This document shows, piece after piece, positions 23,160-31,427 of a DNA stretch of 47,265 nt. The DNA is from JACDDK01 sp038198445 (GTDB lineage Bacteria; Actinomycetota; Rubrobacteria; Rubrobacterales; Rubrobacteraceae). The stretch covers positions 1 to 47,265 of the forward strand of contig JBBPZZ010000183.1 in the NCBI GenBank assembly GCA_038198445.1. The letters run 5' to 3'. Under the pieces are notes generated by a model that worked only from the letters and a program-made list of their open reading frames with translations, searched no databases and was not told the DNA's origin. Positions within the stretch are counted from its first letter, which is position 1. Each line of letters begins with the position of its first letter. Made by a program: the position numbers and the translations under genes.

Positions 23160-24692
23160 GTGCGGCTTCTGCCGCCGGAGGTGGCGCACAGGATCGCCGC
23201 CGGAGAGGTCATCGAGCGCCCCGCATCCGCAGTAAAGGAGTTGATCGAGAACTCTCTGGACGCCGGAGCGAGCCGGGTAGAGGTCGAGATAGCGGGTGGT
23301 GGGGTCTCGCTCATCCGGGTGCGCGACGACGGTTCCGGGATGCCGCCGGAGGATGCCGAACGCTCCGTCGCCCGGAACGCAACGAGCAAGATAGAGAGCG
23401 CGGATGACCTTGCCCGCGTCGTCTCTCTGGGTTTTCGGGGCGAGGCGCTGCATGCTATCGGGGCCGTCTCTTCGCTCACCCTAACGACGTGCGGGCATGG
23501 CGTCTCACGGGCTACCCGCGTTAGGGTGTTCGCCGGTGAGATCGTGGAATGCACGTCCGCCGCGCACCCGCCAGGGACGACGGTCGAGGCGCGGGACCTG
23601 TTCCTGAACCTGCCGGTTAGGCGAGGCTTTCTGGGGACGGCGCGGGCGGAGGCGAACGCGGCCTCATCGGTCGTCGAAGCGCTGGCCCTGAGCCGCCCGG
23701 AGGTCGGGTTCTTCCTGAACTCGGATGGTCGGAAGGTGATGTCGTTGCCCGCCGCGGCGGACCTGCGGGAGCGCATCTCTCAGGTCCACGGGCTCTCGCT
23801 GGCGCGTAGCCTCATAGCTCTGGACGACCCTGTAGTGTGGGGGTTCGTCAGCCCGCTCGCGGTGAGCTTCCCGACGCGGCGCTACCTGCACGTTGCGGTG
23901 AACGGCCGGGTGGTGGATACGGACTCGTTCGCCCCGGCGGTCTCCAAGGCCTACGCGGACCTGCTGCCGAAGGGCCGGCATCCGGCGGCGTTCTTGCGGC
24001 TGGAGTTGGGACCCGGTGAGGTGGACGTGAACGTGCATCCGGCGAAGAGCGCGGTGCGCCTGCGGGGCGGACGTTCGGCCTATCCGCTGGTGGTCGGGAC
24101 CATCCGGGCCGCGCTGGCGCCGGAGAGGTACGAAGGCGGCGCGACGCCGGAGGTAGAAAGCGCGGAGCTAACCCCAATCGGCCAGTTCGCTGGACGGTGC
24201 ATCGTCGCGCAGGAGGGAGAGGAGCTGATAATCCTGGACCAGCACGGGGCTCACGAGCGCGTCCTGTACGAGCGGTTGTCGAGGGAGCCGAAGAGTGAGC
24301 CCATATCGCTGGATACTCCCATGGTAGTTCAACTCTCCGCGGACCTTGCGCCGGAGGTGTGGAACTTCGAGTCCGAGTTGAACTCTCTGGGGTTCGAGTT
24401 CGAGCCGTTCGGGGAGGGGGCGGTACGGGTGCTGTCCGCGCCGGCGTCGGTAACGGACGCGCGGACGGCGCTCGTGGCGGCGGTCGAGGCGCTTGCGGGA
24501 GGCGAGGACCTGGCGAAGGCGCTTGCGTGTAGGGGATCCACGAAGTTCGGGGAGAGTCTGTCCCCGGAAGAGATGAGCGTGTTGCTAAAAGAGTGGGCGT
24601 CATGCGAGTTCAAAAACATCTGCCCGCACGGACGCCCAATAGTGAAGCGTGTAAAACTCGCGGATTTGCTCCGCGAGTTCGGGAGGGGTTAG
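23160..24692 (+). CDS. mutL: DNA mismatch repair protein MutL
   Basis: MutL (about 510 residues) has the GHKL ATPase: RIAAGEVIERPASAVKELIE, NSLDAGASRVEVEI, RVRDDGSGMPPEDAERSV, RNATSKI and GFRGEALHAIGAV. It carries the endonuclease-type motif LDQHGAHERVLYE near residue 360 (DQHAx2Ex4E), the C-terminal CRGSTKFGESLSPEEM and the zinc-site CPHGRP. MutL of this kind nicks DNA, replacing MutH. GTG at 23160 directly precedes RLLPPEVA and has GGAGGG just upstream; the TTG at 23106, overlapping the VapC stop, would add 18 non-conserved residues. The 3' end overlaps by four bases with a small gene on the opposite strand. Confidence 0.96.
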   Translation: MRLLPPEVAHRIAAGEVIERPASAVKELIENSLDAGASRVEVEIAGGGVSLIRVRDDGSGMPPEDAERSVARNATSKIESADDLARVVSLGFRGEALHAIGAVSSLTLTTCGHGVSRATRVRVFAGEIVECTSAAHPPGTTVEARDLFLNLPVRRGFLGTARAEANAASSVVEALALSRPEVGFFLNSDGRKVMSLPAAADLRERISQVHGLSLARSLIALDDPVVWGFVSPLAVSFPTRRYLHVAVNGRVVDTDSFAPAVSKAYADLLPKGRHPAAFLRLELGPGEVDVNVHPAKSAVRLRGGRSAYPLVVGTIRAALAPERYEGGATPEVESAELTPIGQFAGRCIVAQEGEELIILDQHGAHERVLYERLSREPKSEPISLDTPMVVQLSADLAPEVWNFESELNSLGFEFEPFGEGAVRVLSAPASVTDARTALVAAVEALAGGEDLAKALACRGSTKFGESLSPEEMSVLLKEWASCEFKNICPHGRPIVKRVKLADLLREFGRG

Positions 24693-24844
24693 CCCTCGTC
24701 GTCTATGAGGGTCTGGCCCAGGTTCAGGATGGTCGGAGCCCAGAGTCCCACGAAGATCCCCGCCTCGCGCTTGCCCGAAGCGTAGAGAGAGATCGAAATA
24801 ATGATCGAGAGTAGAGTTCCTCCAACGTAAACGCCTTTGCCCAC
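24689..24844 (-). CDS. Small membrane protein (51 aa)
   Basis: The reverse-strand frame from a GTG at 24844 encodes GKGVYVGGTLLSIIISISLY, ASGKREAGIFVGLWAPTILN and LGQTLIDDEG. It has two short hydrophobic stretches, the first a likely membrane helix, and a loop with Lys/Arg, resembling recurrent 50-residue single-domain membrane proteins of unknown role whose IFVGLWAPTILNLG ending is conserved. GGAGG lies upstream of the GTG. Its last four bases overlap the mutL stop. It is below most gene-caller length limits but has a coherent protein pattern. Confidence 0.65.
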   Translation of the reverse strand: MGKGVYVGGTLLSIIISISLYASGKREAGIFVGLWAPTILNLGQTLIDDEG

Positions 24845-24940
24845 TGCATTCCTCCTATTTTGATTACTATCCGACTATACTCCCAGCCGGGTTCTATAAA
24901 CTGTAAGAGAGATCATACCGACCAAGGGAGGCCCGGCCGC

Positions 24941-26563
24941 ATGTTCCGAAGCGAAGAAGCCACCGTCAGCGTAAGACGCCCCGACCAAGGAGGCCGCTCG
25001 ACGGTGTTCGGCACGCGTGGCGCCGTCGCCTGCGAACACCCTGGCGCCGCTCTCGCAGGTATTCGGGTCCTCGACGCCGGAGGAACCGCCGCCGACGCCT
25101 GCGTTGCGATGGCAGCCTGCATGGCCGTCCTCGCCCCGATGACGACCGGCATGGGCGGAGACGCCTTCCTGCTTTTCTACGAAGCCGAAACCGGACGCAT
25201 TATCGGGGCGGATGGCTCCGGACGCGCCCCGAAAGCCGCCACCATCGAGAAGCTGCGCGGGCGCGGTATCTCCGAGGTGCCAGAGCGTGGCGGGCTCTCG
25301 ATCACCGTCCCCGGCGCCGTCCGGCTCTGGGAGGACGCCGCAAAACACCTGGGGCGTCTGTCGCTTGCGGACCTGCTGGAACCCGCCCGCCTCTTCGCCG
25401 AAGATGGTTACCCCGTCTCCGAGGTTGTCGCCCGCTACTGGGAGGTCGCCGGGGACCTGCTGCGCGAGAACGAGGCCGCGACGAAAACATTCCTGCCGGA
25501 AGGACGGACTCCGGCGCCGGGCCAACTTTTTTGCCAGCCGGACCTCGCGGGAACTTTAGCCGCCGTTGCCGAGGGCGGGGCCGACGCCTTCTATAAAGGT
25601 GAGGTCGCGCGGAGCATCGCGGATTCCGCGCAGGAGGCGGGCGGTTATCTGGCGGAGGATGACCTGGCCGCGCACGAGACTGTCTGGGTCGAGCCGATCC
25701 ATACCGACTACCGGGGTATCCGGGTTTACGAGATGCCGCCGCCGGGACAGGGCATAGCGGCTCTTGAGATGCTCAATATCCTCGAAGGCTTTGATCTTTT
25801 CGCCCTAGATGCTCTGGGAGCGGAACGCATCCACCTGGAGGTCGAGGCAAAGAAGCTGGCTTTCAGGGACCTGCACGACAAGGTCGGAGACCCGGAGTTC
25901 GTGGATGTTCCGACGGAACAGTTGCTCTCGAAGGAGTATGCCGCGCGCCTGCGCGAGCGCATCTCGCCCGACCGCGCAGGCGCGTCCGCCAGCCCGGAAC
26001 TGGGTGACGATACGACTTATCTTTGCGCCGTGGACGCAGAGGGGAACGGCTGCTCGTTCATCAACAGCCTGTACATGGGTTTCGGGAGCGGCGTGGTCGC
26101 GAGGGGGACGGGGGTATGTCTCCAGAACCGGGGACACTCGTTCCAGCTCGACCTGGATCACCCGAATGCCCTCGCGCCCGGCAAGCGGCCGCTTCACACC
26201 ATCATTCCCGGCCTTGCGACGAAAGATGGCGCGCTGTGGGCCGTGTTCGGGAATATGGGCGGTCCGATGCAGCCGCAGGGACACGCGCAGGTGCTCTCTA
26301 ACCTCGTGGATCACGGGATGAAACCGCAGGAAGCCGTGGATCATCCACGTCACTTCCACGACCATAACTCGGGCGTCCTCCTCGTGGAGGGACGGGTTCC
26401 CGCTTCCGAGGTGGAGAAGCTACGCTCTCTCGGCCACGACGTAGAAGTAGGGGAGGACTATGTCGTACCCGTGGGCGGGGCGCAGATCATAAGCGTCATG
26501 GAGGACGGTGCGCGGGCCTGCGGAAGCGACCCGCGCAAGGACGGCTGCGCGCTGGCGCAATAG
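24941..26563 (+). CDS. ggt: Gamma-glutamyltransferase family protein
   Basis: The 540-residue Ntn-hydrolase precursor has the large-subunit opening HPGAALAGIRVLDAGGTAAD then MAACMAVLAPMTTGMGGDAF. The autocleavage/catalytic threonine is in DDTTYLCAVDAEGNGCSFIN, and FGSGVVARGTGVCLQNRG, NALAPGKRPLHTIIPG and FGNMGGPMQPQGHAQVL complete the small subunit. The family hydrolyses or transfers gamma-glutamyl groups, as from glutathione. No signal peptide is seen, so this is likely the cytoplasmic actinobacterial type. Start ATG at 24941 follows AAGGGAGG; the frame is open farther upstream but without conservation. Confidence 0.93.
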   Translation: MFRSEEATVSVRRPDQGGRSTVFGTRGAVACEHPGAALAGIRVLDAGGTAADACVAMAACMAVLAPMTTGMGGDAFLLFYEAETGRIIGADGSGRAPKAATIEKLRGRGISEVPERGGLSITVPGAVRLWEDAAKHLGRLSLADLLEPARLFAEDGYPVSEVVARYWEVAGDLLRENEAATKTFLPEGRTPAPGQLFCQPDLAGTLAAVAEGGADAFYKGEVARSIADSAQEAGGYLAEDDLAAHETVWVEPIHTDYRGIRVYEMPPPGQGIAALEMLNILEGFDLFALDALGAERIHLEVEAKKLAFRDLHDKVGDPEFVDVPTEQLLSKEYAARLRERISPDRAGASASPELGDDTTYLCAVDAEGNGCSFINSLYMGFGSGVVARGTGVCLQNRGHSFQLDLDHPNALAPGKRPLHTIIPGLATKDGALWAVFGNMGGPMQPQGHAQVLSNLVDHGMKPQEAVDHPRHFHDHNSGVLLVEGRVPASEVEKLRSLGHDVEVGEDYVVPVGGAQIISVMEDGARACGSDPRKDGCALAQ

Positions 26564-26581
26564 ACTAAAAGGAGCTTATTG

Positions 26582-27052
26582 ATGTTGAAGCACAGTCCCG
26601 CCCGGCGCGTGGCGATCGCCGGAGTGGTCGGCGCGTTGTACGTGGTTCTGAGCCTGCTTTTGGCGCCGCTGGCCTATGGGCCGGTTCAGTTTAGACTTGG
26701 CGAGATACTGAAGCCGCTGGTCATCAAGTACCCGGCGACCATCCCCGCGTTCGCGGTTGGAGTTGGAATAGTGAATATCTTCTCTCCGCAGGCAGGGGGG
26801 CTGGAGCTACTGCTCATGCCGCTCGTAAACCTGGTTGGTGGCGCTCTGTGTTGGATTCTGGCCCGGCGCATCGGGGGCGTGTTCGCGACCTATCTCGCCA
26901 GCCTGGTCTTCGCCCTAATCATTTCCGCGGGCGTCGCCACGGTCCTGCACTTCGCCGCCGGGCTGCCCTATCTGCTCGCGTTCGGATCGGTTGCCGTTTC
27001 GGAGACCATACTGCTCCTCCTCGGCAACACGATCCTGGTCCGCAGAGTCTAA
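26582..27052 (+). CDS. queT: QueT-like ECF-transporter substrate-binding membrane protein
   Basis: The 156-residue protein has about five membrane helices and the QueT signature ALYVVLSLLLAPLAYGPVQF followed by RLGEILKPLVI and VGIVNIFSPQAGGLELLLMP. QueT is the S component of an ECF transporter thought to import a queuosine precursor such as preQ1 or queuine. queF, the last step to preQ1, lies 5.2 kb downstream on the same strand. ATG at 26582 is chosen because AAAAGGAG precedes it by seven bases; a TTG sits one codon upstream. It follows ggt by 18 bases, probably on the same transcript. No preQ1 riboswitch is seen. Confidence 0.85.
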   Translation: MLKHSPARRVAIAGVVGALYVVLSLLLAPLAYGPVQFRLGEILKPLVIKYPATIPAFAVGVGIVNIFSPQAGGLELLLMPLVNLVGGALCWILARRIGGVFATYLASLVFALIISAGVATVLHFAAGLPYLLAFGSVAVSETILLLLGNTILVRRV

Positions 27053-27106
27053 AACGCTGGTTGTTTCCCGTGCGTTTTTAAATTGGAGGCTCGGGAAGGG
27101 GAAGAG

Positions 27107-27937
27107 ATGGCCGACGTTGCCGGAGGTTCCGGGCGCGAGTCCGTGGAGAGGAGAGAGGCTCCTTCGAGTTGGGGGAGGCGGCTGAAGCTCATCGGGCCGG
27201 GGTTGGTCGTCGCGGCGACGGGTGTGGGTGCGGGGGATATGATCTCCTCGCTCACGGCCGGCACTCGATGGGCTGGTGGGCGACCACATACTTCATCATC
27301 TATCTGGCGCTCGTTACGTTCTTTTTCGGGGCGGCGGCCGTCCTGGACCCCGATGAGGCGTACCGACCTCGGTGTCGGGTACATAGCGACCGGCCTCTTC
27401 ATGGTCGCGATGCTGGTGATCGGGGCGGAATTGTTGTTCGCCGGCGGAAAGAGCATCGACGGCACGGATGGACTCGTCGCTCTCTCCGACCCGATAGCAG
27501 AGCGCTTCGGAGCAGCGGCGAGCTGGCTCTTCCTCATAGGCTTCTGGGCGGCGGCGGCGAGCTCCATCACCGGAGCGTGGAACGGCGGCGCGTATATCTT
27601 CGCGGACCTGGTCAGGACCATCCGCCGCGTACCCGAGGAGCAGGGCGAAGAATATCTCTCGGAGAAGAGCGTGTGGTTCCGGGCGTTCCTCGTCTGGGTT
27701 ACGTTCCCACCCATGCTGCTGCTCACCTTTAACGAGCCCGTCGCCATCGTGATCATCTACGCCTCACTCGGCGCCCTGTTTATGCCGTTCCTGGCCATAA
27801 CGCTGATGTGGCTCCTGAACTGGCGCGTGGGGCGCGAGTTCCGCAGCGGCCTTCTCTCGAACATAATCCTCGGAGCCTCCGTACTTCTGTTCGCCGTACT
27901 CGCGGTGCGCGAGCTAATAGGCCAGCTCGGGGGATAG
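27107..27937 (+). pseudogene. NRAMP-family metal transporter with internal deletions
   Basis: The start is normal for an NRAMP protein: LKLIGPGLVVAATGVGAGDM then ISSLTAGTR. At about 27267 the homology jumps into another frame (SMGWWATTYFIIYLALVTFF, then FGAAAV), skipping roughly 45 family residues. It then returns to the first frame at about 27371 (LGVGYIATGLFMVAMLVIGA, then ELLFAGG), skipping perhaps 90 more. The 3' half is intact: WLFLIGFWAAAASSITGAWN, GGAYIFADLVRTI and a last helix to TAG. An open frame of about 277 codons spans the gene, but it lacks several membrane helices and includes out-of-frame sequence, so it cannot encode a working Mn2+/Fe2+ importer. Confidence 0.82.
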
Positions 27938-27956
27938 AAGCCCCAGCCGTGGGTCG

Positions 27957-27991
27957 CTTAACAAAACTTAACAAGATATTAAGCATATCTT
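27957..27991. promoter_or_regulatory. AT-rich operator-like region: TTAACA pair and a palindrome
   Basis: Two TTAACA copies (27958-27963 and 27968-27973) repeat with a 10-base period, and a palindrome AAGATAT-TAAGC-ATATCTT (27973-27991) follows, in a strikingly AT-rich patch amid high-GC DNA. TTAACA pairs recall Bacillus PhoP boxes, though spacing differs by one. It lies 350-380 bases before the ATR gene. The rest of 27992-28213 holds nothing recognisable. Confidence 0.4.
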
Positions 27992-28213
27992 AGAAGTAAC
28001 GCCTTTTATTGGCCCGTAGGTTGGGTAGTATGTCCGGCAATGTTTCCGGGCTGCTTCGCTCTCGGTCTTCGCCGGAGCGTGGCCTGCGGCTCTTCTAGCG
28101 CAGCGGTCTGTTGCGTGGTGGTCAAACTCGGTTAGAGCGATGTCAACGTGGCAGGTGAAGACGTAGCAACGTAAGCGAGGCGCTGGAAAAGCGTTGAGGG
28201 AGGGAGACTGGTA

Positions 28214-28339
28214 ATGAGAAGGTCGGTTGGTTCAACGGTAGGTAATGGCGTGTCTGATGTGCTGGTATTCATCGTAGGGATGTTTGGCGAGGGGATTATC
28301 TCTTCTCGCGGTGTCGTGGTCTCCGGGGGATGCGGGTAG
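28214..28339 (+). CDS. Possible 41-residue leader peptide upstream of the ATR enzyme
   Basis: An ATG preceded by GGAGGGAG opens a 41-residue frame (RRSVGSTVGNGVSDVLVFIV, then GMFGEGIISSRGVVVSGGCG). It ends in a TAG one base before the GTG of the ATR gene, suggesting translational coupling. The peptide has a hydrophobic middle and Gly-rich Cys-containing end. It could be a leader peptide, a small membrane protein or chance. No family is recognised. Confidence 0.35.
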   Translation: MRRSVGSTVGNGVSDVLVFIVGMFGEGIISSRGVVVSGGCG

Positions 28340-28340
28340 C

Positions 28341-31300
28341 GTGGCGGATTCACGAGAGAGGGATCTCTGCCTGCACGAAATCTTCGAGGAGCAGGCCCGC
28401 CGCACGCCCGACGCGCTCGCTCTGATGGACGGAGAGGACTCCCTGACGTATGCGGAGTTGGACGAGCGGGTCGGGCTGCTGGCGGCGCATCTACGAGCGG
28501 CGGGAGTTGGTCCTGACGAGCGCGTTGGCGTTTACATGGAGCGGTGCGCGGAGTATGTGATCTCCTGCCTCGCCGCCCTGAAGGCCGGTGGCGCGTACCT
28601 CACGCTGGAGCTGGCCTATCCGCCCGCGCTCCTCGAAGAGGTGGTCGCCGACGCGGAGCCACGGATAGTCCTCACGAAGGAACGCTACGCCGAACGTCTG
28701 CCGGATGGGCCGCGGCGGCTAAACCTCGACGGGGACTGGGATGACGGGCTGGCGGACGCTACCGTAGAGAGCGCGCCGGTAGACCAGGAGTGTCTGGCGT
28801 TCGTGTCGTACTCGTCGGGGACGACGGGAAAGCCGAAGGGAATTGCGAACCCGCACCGGGCGGCGGTGCGTTCCTACCTGTGGCGTTTCGGAATCAGCGA
28901 CTATGGGCCGGGTGACCGGGTCGGATGCAACGTGTTCTTTATCTGGGAGATGCTGCGTCCGTTGCTGCGGGGTGCGGCGACCGTCGTGATCCCGGACGAC
29001 GTCATCTACGACCCGAACGCCCTGGTGCGTTTCCTGGAGGAGCACGAGGTCACGGAGACGCTCGTAACGCCGTCGCTTCTCGAAACCGTCCTCGATGCGA
29101 GCGGGCCGGAGATCGGGGACCGTCTCCCGGCCCTGCGGACGGTGTGGCTGAACGGCGAAGTCGTCACCCGGACGCTCGCGCGCCGCGCGATGGAGCTCTT
29201 GCCGCAAACCCGCTTCCTCAACGTCTACAGTTGCAGCGAGAGCCACGAGACCGCCGCCGGAGACCTCGGCGAGCTGGTCGAAAATACCGAATCGACTTAC
29301 TGTCCCGTCGGACGCCCGATGGACCCGGAACGCCTCTACATCCTGGATTCGGAAGGCGAGCCGGTGCGGGAGGGTGAGACCGGAGAGCTGTTCGTCGGGG
29401 GTGAGTGTCTGGCGCGCGGTTACGTGAACTTGCCGGAGAAGACGGAGGAGAGCTTCCCGGAGGACCCGTTCTCGCCTCTCGACGGCGCGAGGATGTACCG
29501 GACGGGGGATAGGGCGCGGGTGCTTTCGGATGGGAACCTGGAGATCATGGGCCGGGTGGACTCGATGGTCAAGATCCGGGGTTACAGCGTCGAGCTCGGC
29601 GCGGTGGAGGCCGCCATCGAGCAGAGCCTCGCCGTCCGGACGTGCGTGGTCGTCTCGGAGGGAGATGAGGGCGAAGACAAGCGCCTCGTCGCCTACCTCG
29701 TGCCGGACCCGGAGGATGGAGAACGACACGGGGATTGGAACCTGGACCCCGGCACGGGACGCAGCCGGGAGATGCGGGGCGCGCTGCGGGACAGGCTGCC
29801 GCACTATGCCGTCCCGGCGGTCTTCGTCGAGGTCGAGTCGCTCCCGATCCAGGAGACTTCCGGCAAGGTGGACCGGCGCGAGCTTCCGCCACCGCCGCCC
29901 CGTCCAACCCGCTCCGCCCCGGACACGGATCGGCCGGCCGAGAGGCTGCCGGCCAGTGCTCCACGCCGCGAGAAGGAAGCCCTGCTCGCCCGCGTGTGGG
30001 AGGAAGTGCTGCGTCTGGAAGAGGGCGAAGCTCGTATTGAGGATGACTTCTTCGACCTCGGCGGGCATTCGCTCGCCGCCGCGCAGCTCTCCAGCCGCGT
30101 TGACGAGAGCTTCGGGGTGCAGGTCTCCATGCCGCTGTTCATGGAGGATCCAACGGTTCGGGGATTGTGCGACAGGATCGAAGCTCTGCAAAGCGGCGGC
30201 TCGGGCGAAGCGGTTCGCCTCTCCGCCGACGAGTTGCGCGCCGAGGCGGATCTAGCTTCGGACGTGGTGCCGGAACGTGTGGAAGCCGCCCGCGTGAAGA
30301 CGCTGGGCGAGGCGGAGAACGTCTTCCTGACCGGCGCGACCGGGTTCCTCGGGGCATTTCTCCTGGACGAGTTGCTCTCCACCACGGACGCCCGCGTTCA
30401 CTGCCTGGTGCGCCCGCGCGGCGGCGAAGACCCGCTGGAGACCATCCAGGCGAACCTGCGGCGCTACGGTATCGAGCCCGCGGACATGGGGCGTGTCGTG
30501 GCGGCGCCGGGAGACCTCGGCGAGCCGCTGTTCGGCATGGACGAGGGAGAGTTCGACGCGCTGGCGCGTGAGGTGAACTTCGTGATCCACACCGGCGCGA
30601 CCGTGAACCTGGTCTACCCGTACTCCGCCCTGAAGTCTGTCAACGTGGACGGTACCCGCGAAGTTTTGCGCCTGGCGTGCCGCCACGAAGTGAAGCCCGT
30701 CCACTACGTCTCCACGAACGGCGTCTTCCCGCCGGGAGAGGGATTTTGTGAGGAAGACGCGGACCTGGACGCGCTGGCGGGCGCCCGCGAGGACGGCTAC
30801 GGGCAGTCCAAATGGGTCGCGGAGAAGCTCGTGGAGCAGGCGGCGGAGCGCGGTGTGCCGGTAAGCGTGTACCGGCCGGGGAACATCTCGGGGCATAGCG
30901 AGTCGGGGGCGTCCAACCCGAAAGACTTGATGGGTGTGGTGGTCGTGGAGTCCCTGCGGCTCGGGGCGGCGCCGGACGTGGAGGGCTGGCTGATGGAGAT
31001 GACGCCGGTGGACTTCGTGGCCGCCGCGATCTCACACATCGCCTCCTATCCGGACGCTACGGGAAGGACCTACCACCTGGCGAACCCGGACCCCATCCCC
31101 GCCGCCGAGCTCTTCGACCGGCTGGAGGTTCTTGGTTATCCGCTGGACCGGATGCCCTACGCCGAGTGGATCGAAGCCGTCAACGAGACCCCGCCCGGCG
31201 AGGATGACGCGGTCGGCGGCATCCTGCGCGGAGCCGCGCCGGGACCGGATGAGCTGGGGGATGGCAACGACTACGATGACCGCAATACTAGTACGTCCAT

Positions 31301-31427
31301 TCGGAATGATGGCCCCCGTCGCCCGGACTTCGACGAAGACCTGATCGAGACTTACGTCCGGTACTTCGCCCGGCAAGGATGGGTGGAGGAACCCTCCGCT
31401 CTAAGAGAGGCGAACCGGCGTGGGTGA
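28341..31427 (+). CDS. NRPS-like carboxylic acid reductase: adenylation, thiolation and thioester-reductase domains
   Basis: The ~1028-residue protein is a one-module A-T-R enzyme. Adenylation (about 10-510) has YSSGTTGKPKGI, NVYSCSESHETA, MYRTGDRARV, GRVDSMVKIRGYSVELGAVE and ETSGKVDRREL with the catalytic Lys. Thiolation (about 555-635) has DDFFDLGGHSLAAAQL with the phosphopantetheine Ser. The reductase (from about 650) starts NVFLTGATGFLGAFLLDELL and has YGQSKWVAEKLVEQA and VYRPGNISGHSESG. It should activate an acid as AMP ester, load it and release it as an aldehyde using NADPH. The SDR gene overlapping its 3' end could reduce the aldehyde, giving an acid-to-alcohol pair like fungal ATRR glycine-betaine reductase. 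Substrate is unknown. GTG follows the small frame's TAG. Confidence 0.9.
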   Translation: MADSRERDLCLHEIFEEQARRTPDALALMDGEDSLTYAELDERVGLLAAHLRAAGVGPDERVGVYMERCAEYVISCLAALKAGGAYLTLELAYPPALLEEVVADAEPRIVLTKERYAERLPDGPRRLNLDGDWDDGLADATVESAPVDQECLAFVSYSSGTTGKPKGIANPHRAAVRSYLWRFGISDYGPGDRVGCNVFFIWEMLRPLLRGAATVVIPDDVIYDPNALVRFLEEHEVTETLVTPSLLETVLDASGPEIGDRLPALRTVWLNGEVVTRTLARRAMELLPQTRFLNVYSCSESHETAAGDLGELVENTESTYCPVGRPMDPERLYILDSEGEPVREGETGELFVGGECLARGYVNLPEKTEESFPEDPFSPLDGARMYRTGDRARVLSDGNLEIMGRVDSMVKIRGYSVELGAVEAAIEQSLAVRTCVVVSEGDEGEDKRLVAYLVPDPEDGERHGDWNLDPGTGRSREMRGALRDRLPHYAVPAVFVEVESLPIQETSGKVDRRELPPPPPRPTRSAPDTDRPAERLPASAPRREKEALLARVWEEVLRLEEGEARIEDDFFDLGGHSLAAAQLSSRVDESFGVQVSMPLFMEDPTVRGLCDRIEALQSGGSGEAVRLSADELRAEADLASDVVPERVEAARVKTLGEAENVFLTGATGFLGAFLLDELLSTTDARVHCLVRPRGGEDPLETIQANLRRYGIEPADMGRVVAAPGDLGEPLFGMDEGEFDALAREVNFVIHTGATVNLVYPYSALKSVNVDGTREVLRLACRHEVKPVHYVSTNGVFPPGEGFCEEDADLDALAGAREDGYGQSKWVAEKLVEQAAERGVPVSVYRPGNISGHSESGASNPKDLMGVVVVESLRLGAAPDVEGWLMEMTPVDFVAAAISHIASYPDATGRTYHLANPDPIPAAELFDRLEVLGYPLDRMPYAEWIEAVNETPPGEDDAVGGILRGAAPGPDELGDGNDYDDRNTSTSIRNDGPRRPDFDEDLIETYVRYFARQGWVEEPSALREANRRG

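Noticed and set aside
28020..28213. Possible structured RNA or riboswitch upstream of the ATR gene
   Set aside because: No conserved riboswitch signature could be recognised; the G/C-rich stretches do not form a convincing long hairpin with a T-tract.
28719..30191. Long open frame antisense to the ATR gene
   Set aside because: Arg-rich shadow opposite conserved NRPS motifs.
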